Positions 1 through 7,529 of a DNA stretch of 64,000 bases are shown piece by piece (position 1 is the stretch's first letter; every line of letters starts with the position of its first letter). The notes beneath the pieces were generated by a model. That model was not told the origin of the DNA. It worked only from the letters and a program-made list of their open reading frames with translations, and searched no databases. This stretch comes from a virus, in the IMG/VR virus record IMGVR_UViG_3300044838_000071, positions 1 to 64,000 of that record; one strand, written 5' to 3'. The translations under genes and the position numbers were made by a program.

Positions 1-11
1 AACCTGTTCCC

Positions 12-386
12 ATGGCCTATGCCGACTCCAACGAACAGCGCGAGTATCAGCGACGCTGGATAGCGGGCCGTCGGGCCGAGTACCTCAGCGACAAGCGATG
101 CGTTGACTGCGGCGCGACTGAGGATCTAGAGCTGGACCACCGCGACCCGGCGGAGAAGATCAGCCACAAGATCTGGTCGTGGGCATGGCCGCGGCTCCTC
201 GCAGAGGCCGCCAAGTGTGAGGTTCGATGCAGAACCTGCCACGAAGAACGTCACGACAAATTCAGCGTGCCCAAGTGCGGCACGCGACGCGCATATGCGG
301 CGGGGTGCCGCTGCCCCGCCTGCAAACTGGCTGAACGTGACAAGAGGCGTCGGCAACGCGCCAATCGCGCGCTCTCGGCGGCTTGA
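12..386 (+). CDS. HNH endonuclease beside the terminase
   Basis: This 124-residue protein has a zinc-bound HNH core: CVDCG near residue 31, LDHRD near residue 42 and CRTCHEERH near residue 76. A second CxxC pair follows in a basic C-terminal tail. HNH proteins next to terminase genes are common in tailed phages and some take part in DNA packaging cleavage; others are homing enzymes. It runs opposite to the terminase and ends 30 bases from the terminase stop. A tRNA-like 5' fragment lies in that gap. Only 11 bases precede the ATG, so the ribosome binding site cannot be judged. Confidence 0.85.
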   Translation: MAYADSNEQREYQRRWIAGRRAEYLSDKRCVDCGATEDLELDHRDPAEKISHKIWSWAWPRLLAEAAKCEVRCRTCHEERHDKFSVPKCGTRRAYAAGCRCPACKLAERDKRRRQRANRALSAA

Positions 387-395
387 AACCGTTGA

Positions 396-413
396 CCACT
401 GAGCTACAGGAGC
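396..413 (-). other. tRNA 5'-end-like fragment
   Basis: Read on the minus strand this 18-base stretch is GCTCCTGTAGCTCAGTGG, a textbook first strand of the acceptor stem, positions 8-9 and start of the D arm of a tRNA. No matching acceptor 3' strand or anticodon arm follows before the HNH gene. It could be half of a tRNA broken by the HNH gene, with the rest outside the window, or chance similarity. Confidence 0.3.
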
Positions 414-416
414 GTG

Positions 417-1925
417 TTATGAGCGCGCATACCGCGCCTCACGTTTCTTGAAGATCGGTGCGCGCGGTGGGGCCTTGACGTTCGTCCAGAACGCCTGGAT
501 CACCGGGTCGGCGTTGTCGGTCGAACGGCCGAGGCGCTTACGCAGATCGTCCTTGGACTCCACCAGCACGCGGCCCTGGCTGTTCGGCGCCCAGCGCGGC
601 GCCGTGAGCTCGCCGATCAGCTTGTCGTCGTCGGGCAGCGCGACCTCCGAGCTGTTGGCGGGGTCGAGCAGTTCGCGCATCATCCACCACGCCGCCGCAC
701 GGCAGTTCGCCATCTCAAGCTCGCCCGAGCGGTCGCGGTAGCTGCTCTTCTCCGACGCCTTGAACGCGACCGCGCGGTAGCCCTGCTCGCGCAGCCGTGC
801 GACGACGCCCGCGCCGAGGCCGATCGCGTCGACGATCGCCGGCGGCGTGAATTCAAACGGCCGCAGCACCCCGACGACATGGCCGGTGGTGACCATCACG
901 TCGCCGCGCGGCAGCCGCCGCAGATCGTGGATCACCGAGCCGAAGCGCCGCGCGATGACGGTGCGGTCGCCACCTTCTTCGGCGACGTCGACGCCGGCGC
1001 TCGTCATCTCGCCGAGGTCGGGGAAGTCCTGGTCGCGCAGCGCCTTCCAGCGCTCCACGGCCGCCTCAACCCACGCCAACGGGATCACACCGTCCTTCTC
1101 CGAGGACGCGAACTCGCCCTCGACACGGTTCAGGTAGACGGCGCTGTCAGAGCCCCACTGGCGGGCGCGCTGTTCCGCCCATTTGGTGCCCATGCGGCCG
1201 GCCTTGACGACCTGTTCTTTGGTGATGTGCACCGGGCACCAGTCCTCGAGGCCGGGCAGGTGAGCTTGGATCTCGTAGAAGCGCCCCACCGGTTCGCCGG
1301 GCGTTGAGGAGGACACCGCGAGCGCTTCCTGGCCGGTCTCCTCGCCGGCGCCTGAGAACGCGCCCTCAGACGCGTCGAAGGTCTCGGGCGGGATCGTCTT
1401 CGCCTCGTCGTAGATGTAGAGCAGCGAGTCGGCGTGCGCACCCTCGATCGTCGCCGGGTCCTCGCACGCGACCGCGACCGCCTCGCCGTGCGTCAGCCGC
1501 AGGCCCAGGCGCATCAGCTCGAGCTGCGTGAACGGCGGCCGCCCGACGCGACCCCAGCGGATCCGCATCGACCACTTGCGCACCTCGGGCCACAGGTACT
1601 TCTCGAGCTGGCGCCACGCGGAAGCCGTCGTGATGATCTTCCAGTCGACGCCGCGCGCGTCACGCGTCAGCGCGAACCACAGCACCAGCCACGCGTTTTT
1701 GGAGGTCTTGCCGAGCCCGTGCGGCCCCCGCTCCGAGAGGCGCCCGTGCTCGACCAGTTTGCGCATGCTCTCTTCCTGATAGTCCGTCGGGCCCTCGCCC
1801 TCAGACCAGCGGATGCACTCGCGCACGAAGCCCGCGGGGTCGTCGTAGAACCCCTCGACGCCGCCGCCGGGCGGGTCCAGCAGGTCCGCGGCGAGCAGGA
1901 AGGGGTCGGCAGCGTCGACGGTCAC
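417..1925 (-). CDS. terL: terminase large subunit
   Basis: This is the packaging motor ATPase and nuclease that pumps DNA into the prohead and cuts it. Numbered from the upstream GTG at 1931, the Walker A-like GPHGLGKT is at residues 69-76 and the Walker B LLYIYDE at 170-176. The RNase H-like nuclease acidic residues are in GVDVAEEGGD (D315), PAIVDAIG (D369) and the C-terminal DNADPVIQ. About 500 residues is the usual length. I chose GTG at 1925 because AGGAGG (1936-1931) overlaps the GTG at 1931 itself and is five bases from 1925. Confidence 0.93.
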   Translation of the reverse strand: MTVDAADPFLLAADLLDPPGGGVEGFYDDPAGFVRECIRWSEGEGPTDYQEESMRKLVEHGRLSERGPHGLGKTSKNAWLVLWFALTRDARGVDWKIITTASAWRQLEKYLWPEVRKWSMRIRWGRVGRPPFTQLELMRLGLRLTHGEAVAVACEDPATIEGAHADSLLYIYDEAKTIPPETFDASEGAFSGAGEETGQEALAVSSSTPGEPVGRFYEIQAHLPGLEDWCPVHITKEQVVKAGRMGTKWAEQRARQWGSDSAVYLNRVEGEFASSEKDGVIPLAWVEAAVERWKALRDQDFPDLGEMTSAGVDVAEEGGDRTVIARRFGSVIHDLRRLPRGDVMVTTGHVVGVLRPFEFTPPAIVDAIGLGAGVVARLREQGYRAVAFKASEKSSYRDRSGELEMANCRAAAWWMMRELLDPANSSEVALPDDDKLIGELTAPRWAPNSQGRVLVESKDDLRKRLGRSTDNADPVIQAFWTNVKAPPRAPIFKKREARYARS

Positions 1926-2014
1926 CGGCACCTCCTAAGTCTGCCCTCCGGCGTTCCAAACCCCGGACTAGTGGGGGTCTCGGGGCCGGAGGGCGGGACG
2001 CTATCCCGAGACCT

Positions 2015-2332
2015 TCACGTCCACCACCTCGCCGCTCGAGCGATCGACCGAGCGCGACCTTCTTCAAGGGCCGGCGAAGACCTAGCTATGCACGACCGGC
2101 AGGCCCATGAAGCGGTCGATGCGCCCGGCATCAGCACGATGCGATCCGCGAACTTGAGGGCCACCTGCCTGCGCTGCTCCCGCTGACGATTCCGCGCGTA
2201 GCGATCCCGCGTCGCCCCCTTCGCCGCCTCGCGATACGCCGCATCAGTCCGATAGCGCTCCCGCAAAGCCGCCGCCTGCGGAGTGTCGTCAGAACGCCTG
2301 CGATAGGCGCGAACGGGAGAGGCAGTAGCCAT
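2015..2332 (-). CDS. small basic protein between terminase subunits
   Basis: A 105-residue Arg-rich protein of unknown function lies between the small and large terminase genes. The central part (residues 20-65) is helical and charged, rich in RERYR and RDRYAR pairs. The ATG at 2332 is only about seven bases below a TATACT -10 element, so the message may be leaderless; no Shine-Dalgarno sequence is present. A GTG at 2356 is an alternative start. Direct repeats overlap its promoter, which suggests it is regulated and could itself bind DNA. No family is recognised. Confidence 0.55.
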   Translation of the reverse strand: MATASPVRAYRRRSDDTPQAAALRERYRTDAAYREAAKGATRDRYARNRQREQRRQVALKFADRIVLMPGASTASWACRSCIARSSPALEEGRARSIARAARWWT

Positions 2333-2370
2333 ACACGGCAGTATAACGCGATACACGGCGGTACAACACG
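2331..2370 (-). promoter_or_regulatory. promoter with tandem 20-bp operator-like repeat
   Basis: Two head-to-tail 20-bp units (2331-2350 and 2351-2370) match at 17 of 20 positions and both begin ATACACGGC. They overlap a leftward TATACT (2345-2340) with a poor -35 (TTGTAC or TGTTGT, 2368-2361). The arrangement suggests a repressor or activator binding site controlling the gene that starts at 2332. Confidence 0.5.
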
Positions 2371-2474
2371 CGCCTTATGGGAGAGGAATCGCACATCGCA
2401 CGAAATCTGGAAGTCCGGCGCGTATTCCCAAACCGGATCGCCGGTAATTCCTCGGGCGCCGTGGCGTATAAACG

Positions 2475-3191
2475 CTAAGCGCCGGCGCCAGCGACGAGCT
2501 GCAGGCTCGCACGCATCGCTGTACGTACTTGAGGATCCGCCGGCGAGTGCCCGAGTGCGAGTGCTAGGGCGCGCATTGCGTCGGCGAAGGTCTCGGCCCG
2601 CTGTTGCGCCACCTTGACGCGCTCCTCCTCTACTTTGGCTTTCAAGCAGCTCGAGGCGATGTCTGCACAGCGCTTCTGTGCATCCTCGTACAGCTGAACG
2701 AGCACATGGCGCTTGGCTTCGCCTGTCGCCTCGCCTGTGAGGTGGAAGGTGGGCCCGTATATACCGGCGGCGCTGTCGCTGGCACTGTGTATACCGGCCG
2801 CCGGCACGTCGAGCTCGTTCACAAGCGCCCTGTACAGGCTCAAGTCTTCGTGCGCGCACCATAGGGCCGTAAGCAGCGCCTCAGCGGGTCCTACAGGCGC
2901 CGGCGTCGCCAGCCCTAGCGCCTGTATCTCACGCCGTGCCAGCTCCACACTCGCAGCGCGCCTATGCGTGCGCGTGCTGCCGCCGTGGTACTTGCAGCGC
3001 CCCACGCCCACATGGTCGGTTCCCTTCCCCGCCTGGAGCCTGCACACGCCGCCGTCACGCTTCAGCGCACCGCATGATCCGTGGCCTATAGCGCGCTCGC
3101 CAGGATCAACGGCCAGAGCGGTCGAATCGGCGGCCCCGTCCACCGTTGTCCCTATGCGCTTGCGTGTGCGCGTCTCTGTGGCTGCCGCCAT
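2475..3191 (-). CDS. terS: terminase small subunit
   Basis: This is the 238-residue DNA-recognition subunit of the packaging machine. It carries a CGALKR...CRLQAG...CKYHGGST segment at about residues 40-72, the zinc-binding CG-x-C-HGG signature of an actinophage small terminase family, followed by helical regions. The start ATG at 3191 has a strong AGGAGGGAG site. It is separated from terL by one gene and by a regulatory segment, which is less usual than direct adjacency. Confidence 0.75.
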   Translation of the reverse strand: MAAATETRTRKRIGTTVDGAADSTALAVDPGERAIGHGSCGALKRDGGVCRLQAGKGTDHVGVGRCKYHGGSTRTHRRAASVELARREIQALGLATPAPVGPAEALLTALWCAHEDLSLYRALVNELDVPAAGIHSASDSAAGIYGPTFHLTGEATGEAKRHVLVQLYEDAQKRCADIASSCLKAKVEEERVKVAQQRAETFADAMRALALALGHSPADPQVRTAMRASLQLVAGAGA

Positions 3192-3270
3192 ATAGCTCCC
3201 TCCTCTACTGCCTTGCTAGATGGGGGATTGGGTCTAGCTGGGCGCGCTCGAAAGATTCTGCCCTAGACCC

Positions 3271-3308
3271 TTGACAAGTGATATCGCGGGTAGTACTGTG
3301 GCGATATC
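3271..3308 (+). promoter_or_regulatory. rightward early promoter with inverted-repeat operator
   Basis: TTGACA at 3271-3276 is followed after 17 bases by TACTGT at 3294-3299, a good sigma-70-type promoter. A perfect inverted repeat GATATCGC (3280-3287) and GCGATATC (3301-3308), with 13 bases between arms, spans the -10 region. A dimeric repressor bound here would block the promoter. It sits in the divergent gap between terS (leftward) and the early operon (rightward). Confidence 0.7.
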
Positions 3309-3316
3309 AACTAAAC

Positions 3317-3346
3317 GGGCCGGCAGTGCTATCAACACTCCGGCCC
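3317..3346 (+). other. 5' leader stem-loop
   Basis: GGGCCGG-C-AGTG pairs with CACTCCGGCCC (11 bp with one bulged C, seven-base loop) in the transcribed leader about 20 bases downstream of the early promoter. No T-run follows, so it is more likely an mRNA-stabilising or regulatory hairpin than a terminator. Confidence 0.5.
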
Positions 3347-3368
3347 CGGACACAAGGGGATTGACCTT

Positions 3369-3515
3369 ATGTCGGCTAGGACCATAACACTGCAGGACCG
3401 GCGGAACGCGCGCAAGATGCGCCGGCAGGAGCGGGACGAGCTGCGGCGCATAGCATCGCGGGCCCGTGTCTACATCGTCACGGATGGACGCGGCCGGATC
3501 GTAGGTGCGCGATGA
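3369..3515 (+). CDS. small basic protein, first gene of early operon
   Basis: A 48-residue protein begins MSARTITLQDRR and ends in a hydrophobic-then-basic stretch VYIVTDGRGR. It is highly Arg-rich, with a predicted N-terminal helix. The ATG follows an AAGGGGA site and the operon hairpin. It overlaps the next frame by ATGA. Function unknown. Confidence 0.55.
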   Translation: MSARTITLQDRRNARKMRRQERDELRRIASRARVYIVTDGRGRIVGAR

Positions 3516-3595
3516 CCCGCGCGCGCCGGTTCGCTACCCGCTGGTTGGAGATCATCGGCCGTGCGCACGCCGGGCAGATCGGTGGCCAGTCGTGA
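3512..3595 (+). CDS. possible 27-residue peptide
   Basis: This tiny frame (MTRARRFATRW...) is linked by an ATGA overlap to the gene before and a GTGA overlap to the gene after, the coupling style used throughout this genome. No separate ribosome binding site is seen. It may only serve translational coupling. Confidence 0.35.
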   Translation: MTRARRFATRWLEIIGRAHAGQIGGQS

Positions 3596-4431
3596 GCAAG
3601 CGCACCTACACAGACACTGAGCGCAAGCAGTACCGGGAAGACAAGCGGGCAGACGCACGCGCGCAAGTCGAGCGTTCCGTGCGCGAGCTCCTGACATCCG
3701 ACGGATGGCGCCGCTGGGCAGAGACGCGCGCCACGTTCCACGACTACTCGATGGGCAATTGCATGCTCATCGCGATGCAGCGCCCTGACGCTACCCGCGT
3801 CGCAGGGTTCCGGAAGTGGCAGGAGCTCGGCCGCCAAGTCCGCAAGGGTGAGCGGTCGATCAAGATCATGGCGCCGATGTCGGTCAAGCGTGAGAACGCC
3901 GAGACCGGCGAGGAGGAGCGCGCCACGTTCTTCCGTTCCGTGCCGGTCTTCGATATCGGCCAGACCGATGGCGAGCCGCTACCCGAGCCGCCATGCGAGC
4001 CGGTGACCGGAGACTCGCACGAGCGCTACCTAGCGCCACTGAAGGATCTCGCGGCATCGATGGGAATCGCCGTTTACGAGTACGCGCCGACGAGCGCCGC
4101 GCAAGGGTTCTATGACGAGGCAGGCAAGCGGATCGTGATCTCTACCGAGCTCGCGCCGAATGCCAAGGTCCGGACGCTAGTGCACGAGCTCGCGCACGCG
4201 CACGGAGTGACCTACAAGGACTACAGCCGCGGCGAAGCTGAGTGCATCGTCGAGACGGCCGGCACGATCGTCTGCGGCGCCCTTGGCCTGGACACCTCCG
4301 GCGAGGCTATCCCGTACATCGCGGGATGGGGCGAGTCGGGAGACCTAGACGCAATCCGCAAGCACGCCGAGACCGTAGACACCATCGCGCGCTCGATCGA
4401 GAACGCGTGCGGGATCGGCAGCCAGCGATGA
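3592..4431 (+). CDS. ArdC-like antirestriction protein with metallopeptidase domain
   Basis: The 279-residue protein has an ArdC-type N-terminal single-stranded DNA-binding domain (residues about 15-120, with SMGNCMLIAMQ and FRKWQELGRQVRKGE) and a zincin-like C-terminal domain with HELAH at residues 198-202. ArdC-family proteins protect incoming DNA from restriction, and the HExxH is the zinc site. Early expression right behind the operator-controlled promoter fits a role on entry. The GTG at 3592 is chosen for its GTGA overlap; longer in-frame starts upstream conflict with the small frames there. Confidence 0.8.
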   Translation: MSKRTYTDTERKQYREDKRADARAQVERSVRELLTSDGWRRWAETRATFHDYSMGNCMLIAMQRPDATRVAGFRKWQELGRQVRKGERSIKIMAPMSVKRENAETGEEERATFFRSVPVFDIGQTDGEPLPEPPCEPVTGDSHERYLAPLKDLAASMGIAVYEYAPTSAAQGFYDEAGKRIVISTELAPNAKVRTLVHELAHAHGVTYKDYSRGEAECIVETAGTIVCGALGLDTSGEAIPYIAGWGESGDLDAIRKHAETVDTIARSIENACGIGSQR

Positions 4432-4913
4432 GCGCCGCCGCCATCGATCCTTGGCTCGGCGAGTTCGCGCCGGCGGCACGCATCGGCCGCCCGCCGATCA
4501 ACGAGCGCGAGCGCCGCGGCCGGTCTCGGAAGACGCTATGCCCGGAATGCGGGTTTATCGCCTACGTGACCGCCGGCGGTGTCGAGCGCGCCGGCGGACT
4601 CCCGTCGTGCGCGTGCGGCGCCCGAATGACCGTGCCGAACCTCCGCGACCGTGCGGCGATCGAATGGGACACGCTCGAAACCGAGTTGTTGGCGATGGGT
4701 CGCCACGCCTACATAGAGGCGATGGGCGAGCTCGGGTTCGAGTCTGCGGACGTGGTCGGGCCCGCGACCGTCAAGCGGAAAGGTGGCGGCCTAGCGCGGA
4801 TCCGCTGCCAATGGCCGAGTTGCGGGAAGTTCACGAACGGGCGCCGGTACTGCCCGGAGCATGATCCGTTCGCGCAGCGCGACGGCCACTATGCGGACCG
4901 GAGAGGCGTCTAA
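4428..4913 (+). CDS. zinc-ribbon protein downstream of ardC-like gene
   Basis: This 161-residue protein has two zinc-binding knots: CPEC...CACG (about residues 37-64) and CQWPSCG...CPEH (about 127-145). It starts by ATGA overlap with the ArdC-like gene. Its position suggests a partner of that protein, but this is inference; the family is not recognised. Confidence 0.65.
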   Translation: MSAAAIDPWLGEFAPAARIGRPPINERERRGRSRKTLCPECGFIAYVTAGGVERAGGLPSCACGARMTVPNLRDRAAIEWDTLETELLAMGRHAYIEAMGELGFESADVVGPATVKRKGGGLARIRCQWPSCGKFTNGRRYCPEHDPFAQRDGHYADRRGV

Positions 4914-5137
4914 TGCTCACGACATTGACGCTCGCCGGCTGGATCGTGGCCACCTTCTACATGCTCCGCTCTGGCGGGCCCGTGGCGATTCTGCGCGCGC
5001 TGCGCTCGCCGCACGTTCCGCGCCGGTACAAGTTCGCGCTAGCGCTCTGCGCGCTCCCGGTTCCGGACCCGTTCGATGAGCTGGTCGCCGCTGCGCTGCT
5101 AGCGAAGCTCGCGCAGCGCGGGAGGATCGAGCGATGA
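4913..5137 (+). CDS. small protein with N-terminal membrane segment
   Basis: A 74-residue protein starts with a hydrophobic stretch (residues 3-20, LTTLTLAGWIVATFYMLR) that would form one membrane helix, followed by a basic middle part. Its start overlaps the previous TAA by one base. Function unknown. Confidence 0.6.
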   Translation: MLTTLTLAGWIVATFYMLRSGGPVAILRALRSPHVPRRYKFALALCALPVPDPFDELVAAALLAKLAQRGRIER

Positions 5138-5421
5138 CGCTCATTCACTGCCAGCGCTGCGAGGTGCACTGCGGCGACGCGCGCTGCAGGCTCTATACAG
5201 CGCCGCTGACCGGGCTACGCCGGACTACAGCGCCGCTGCCCGCCCAGCTTGACCTAGACGGCGGCCTACATGAGATCGGACCGCAGACGCGCCAAGAGCG
5301 GCTGTTCACTCCGGCACCGACCCAGCTTGCAGGACAGACGCATCTAGACACCGACAGCGAACGAGAGGAGACCTCAGAATGTACGAGCGAAGCTATGGGT
5401 ACAGAGGAGCAAGCACGATGA
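5134..5421 (+). CDS. small Cys-containing hypothetical protein
   Basis: A 95-residue protein with three or four Cys near its N-terminus (CQRCEVHC...C), possibly a zinc site, then a low-complexity Thr/Pro/Gln-rich tail. Copy 1 of the dispersed CCGGGCT repeat (5207-5230) lies inside it, and a 13-base sequence is directly repeated on both sides of that copy. This suggests that the middle of the gene contains inserted or duplicated DNA. Confidence 0.5.
   Translation: MTLIHCQRCEVHCGDARCRLYTAPLTGLRRTTAPLPAQLDLDGGLHEIGPQTRQERLFTPAPTQLAGQTHLDTDSEREETSECTSEAMGTEEQAR
5207..5230 (+). repeat. dispersed CCGGGCT repeat, copy 1
   Basis: This copy follows the consensus TGACCGGGCT-NYG-CCGGGCT with one change (CCGGACT in the second half). 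It lies in coding sequence and is flanked by a 13-base direct duplication at 5195-5207 and 5225-5237. Confidence 0.6.
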
Positions 5422-6128
5422 CGGCCACCTACAAGCTCGTTCCGCTCGACGGCGGGACAGGAACGCAGCTAGTCGACGGATACGACGCAGCGCGGAAGAT
5501 CGCGCAGGACATCGCCAACCGGGAGCGCGCCGAGGTGATCGTCACGAACGAGCGCACGGGCGAGCAGAAGCCGAGCGCCAAGCCGGAGCCGTGGACGTTC
5601 AACGGCGACTATGCCGACCTCGCGCAAGTGCTCCCGTACATCGACCGCTATTGGGAGCTGTGCGCGGAGTTCACGGCGGCCGGCCATCGCACGCTGTATC
5701 ACTCGCTGTTCTACGGGCGCATTCCCGGTCTCGAGGGCGCGCTCAAGATGTCGGGCGCTAGGAGCGGCCCCGAGGCGGGGCAGCTGATCGAGTCGCCGGA
5801 AACGCCGATCTATCTCCTCGCGCAGCTGCGGCACCTTGTAGAAGGTCACGACCTCATGGCGGACACGCTCGCGGCCGGCTACGAGCGCATTACGGAGCTA
5901 CCCGGAGAGGAGCCCGTGAAGTTCGCCAGCGTGGCCGTCTTCGACTGTCACCTACACCGCACGATCTACGCCGGCGCGCGGCTGGTGCCGCTCACGGACG
6001 AGGCCGCGCGCCGAGTGCCAGGAGTAACGGGACGGATCGCAGGTGTGCTGCCGAAGGGGAAGCAGACGCGCGGGCGCACGTTCTACACCGGCGAGACCGT
6101 CTATGTGCTCGGAGGGCCGGAGCGATGA
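5418..6128 (+). CDS. hypothetical early protein
   Basis: A 236-residue soluble protein. The N-terminal 50 residues (TYKLVPLDGGTGTQLVDGYDAARKIA...) look like a small alpha/beta segment. The C-terminal 50 residues hold a YxGxTVYVLGG-type beta region. ATG at 5418 overlaps the previous stop (ATGA) and has an AGGAG site; an ATG at 5379 with its own GAGGAG site is an alternative, giving 249 residues. No family recognised. Confidence 0.65.
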   Translation: MTATYKLVPLDGGTGTQLVDGYDAARKIAQDIANRERAEVIVTNERTGEQKPSAKPEPWTFNGDYADLAQVLPYIDRYWELCAEFTAAGHRTLYHSLFYGRIPGLEGALKMSGARSGPEAGQLIESPETPIYLLAQLRHLVEGHDLMADTLAAGYERITELPGEEPVKFASVAVFDCHLHRTIYAGARLVPLTDEAARRVPGVTGRIAGVLPKGKQTRGRTFYTGETVYVLGGPER

Positions 6129-6547
6129 GCGCCGAGAGCCTTGCCGACCGCTACACGGCGCGAGAGTTAGCCGAGAAGTTGACGGCCGCGGTGGCGCGCG
6201 CCGAGGAAACGCAGCGCCAGCTCATCACCGCGGAGGGCGCACTGCGCGAGATCGCACGCGAAGGGCGCGGACGGTGGAACGAGGCAGGCTGTCGGCGTAT
6301 TGCCCGCGACGCGATAACGGCGATCAACGAGGAGGTCCGATCCGCATTGAGCGCCGGCACCCCAGCGCCGTTCGGCTACGTCGAGCAGACGCGCGAGCAG
6401 CGCAACACCCTGGAGCGGCTATCGCTGAAGCACGGCGACGCCGAATGCAGCATGTACCGATCACGTGGCGTCCGAGGCGAGCTCTTGCTAGCGCGCTTCG
6501 CAGACGGTCACACGGTCACGATCAACGAGGACGGGAGGACGCCATGA
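6125..6547 (+). CDS. hypothetical early protein
   Basis: A 140-residue protein whose first 60 residues are a predicted long amphipathic helix (ARELAEKLTAAVARAEETQ), probably coiled coil, followed by a small beta-rich domain. Both its start and its stop are ATGA overlaps. Function unknown. Confidence 0.65.
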   Translation: MSAESLADRYTARELAEKLTAAVARAEETQRQLITAEGALREIAREGRGRWNEAGCRRIARDAITAINEEVRSALSAGTPAPFGYVEQTREQRNTLERLSLKHGDAECSMYRSRGVRGELLLARFADGHTVTINEDGRTP

Positions 6548-6645
6548 ACGCCACCGAGAAGATAATCCGACGCTGGGTGCAGGAGCAGGAGCGCCAGGTG
6601 CGCCGCAAGCGAGACAAGGCGAAGGGAGCAAAGCGATGCCCGTAG
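6544..6645 (+). CDS. 33-residue basic peptide
   Basis: A single charged helix (MNATEKIIRRWVQEQERQ... then a Lys/Arg run) reads from an ATGA overlap. A further 15-codon frame (6636-6683) links it to the next gene by an overlapping ATG. It could be a small nucleic-acid-binding peptide or only a coupling frame. Confidence 0.4.
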   Translation: MNATEKIIRRWVQEQERQVRRKRDKAKGAKRCP

Positions 6646-6682
6646 ACGCGATCGACATCATGCCCGAGGCGTGGTGCGAGTG

Positions 6683-7096
6683 ATGGCTGCCACCCTGATC
6701 GGACAAGGCTGGCTGTCGTGGCCACGACTAGAGCGAGTCAGCGACCGCTACGGCAGCGTGCTGCTGACAGAGGAGGACGGCGTCGGCACATTTGAGTTGA
6801 CGCCGGGGCTAGATGGTCGCCGTGGCCAGCTCGTCGCCAAGGTGACCGCGCGGGGTCTCTCCGAGCACATCGGTGATCTGTTCCGAGGGCTGTCGCCGCC
6901 GCGCAGCGTTGACGAGTTGCCGGCGCTCGGCTCCGAGCATGTACTCGGCGAGGGTGCCGTCTTCTACCACGAGATGGAAGGTGCGCAGTGCATCGGCGTG
7001 GCGCCCGATGATGAACGCGACGCAGACTGGCTCGACCCGCACGCGCTCTACCGGCTACACGAACAGGAAGTGGAGCTCAGGCTGGTGGAGGCATGA
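6683..7096 (+). CDS. hypothetical early protein
   Basis: A 137-residue acidic protein beginning MAATLIGQGWLSW. Several in-frame GTG codons lie just upstream (6671-6680), so the exact start is uncertain. The C-terminal part (HALYRLHEQEVELRLVEA) is helical. No family recognised. Confidence 0.6.
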   Translation: MAATLIGQGWLSWPRLERVSDRYGSVLLTEEDGVGTFELTPGLDGRRGQLVAKVTARGLSEHIGDLFRGLSPPRSVDELPALGSEHVLGEGAVFYHEMEGAQCIGVAPDDERDADWLDPHALYRLHEQEVELRLVEA

Positions 7097-7254
7097 GCGC
7101 CGAGACCCGCAAGAACCTCGTCCTACGGCTCCCCGTGGATCTCCACGCCGAGCTCGTCCGTCGAGCAGAAGAGCAGGGCGTCTCGCTCAATCAGCTCTTG
7201 GTCGCGCTGCTCGCCGGTGCTGTGGGGTTCTCGCTGCAGAAGAAGAAGCGATAG
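7093..7254 (+). CDS. ribbon-helix-helix DNA-binding protein
   Basis: This 53-residue protein has the Arc/CopG pattern: a beta strand (KNLVLRLPVDLH) then two helices (ELVRRAEEQGVSLNQLLVALLAGAV). Such proteins bind operators as dimers or act as antitoxins. No toxin partner is adjacent. As the last gene of the early operon it is a candidate regulator, perhaps of the inverted repeat at 3280-3308, which is inference. Confidence 0.65.
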   Translation: MSAETRKNLVLRLPVDLHAELVRRAEEQGVSLNQLLVALLAGAVGFSLQKKKR

Positions 7255-7259
7255 CCGGA

Positions 7260-7529
7260 TCACCGGGCGGTCGCTGACTCGTTGGCGGCCGCCCTCAGCA
7301 CTTCCTCGATCTCCGGCTGCGGCAGCGAGCGACCGCAGCGCACACACGATCCTTCGCCATCGCTCCAAGCCGAGTCGCACTTGCAGACGACGGGCGTCGT
7401 GTCGTATGTCTTGCCCGCCTGCACATAGCCAACCGGCACGCGACGATGCGGCTTGCCGCTGACGGCTCGCGCCGCCCGCGCACGCGCCGCATCAGCCACG
7501 TCACGCTGAAGGGGCCGGACGTCACCCAC
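7260..7529 (-). CDS. small zinc-ribbon protein
   Basis: An 89-residue protein with a C-terminal zinc knot CKCDSAWSDGEGSCVRCG at about residues 49-66. The chosen start is GTG at 7529 with a GGAG site, overlapping the end of the upstream ASCH gene. It is the last gene of the leftward accessory operon, converging on the early operon with only five bases between stops. Confidence 0.6.
   Translation of the reverse strand: MGDVRPLQRDVADAARARAARAVSGKPHRRVPVGYVQAGKTYDTTPVVCKCDSAWSDGEGSCVRCGRSLPQPEIEEVLRAAANESATAR

Noticed and set aside
7093-7254. Toxin-antitoxin pair with the RHH protein as antitoxin
   Set aside because: No toxin-like frame adjoins; the next gene is convergent and encodes a zinc-ribbon protein.
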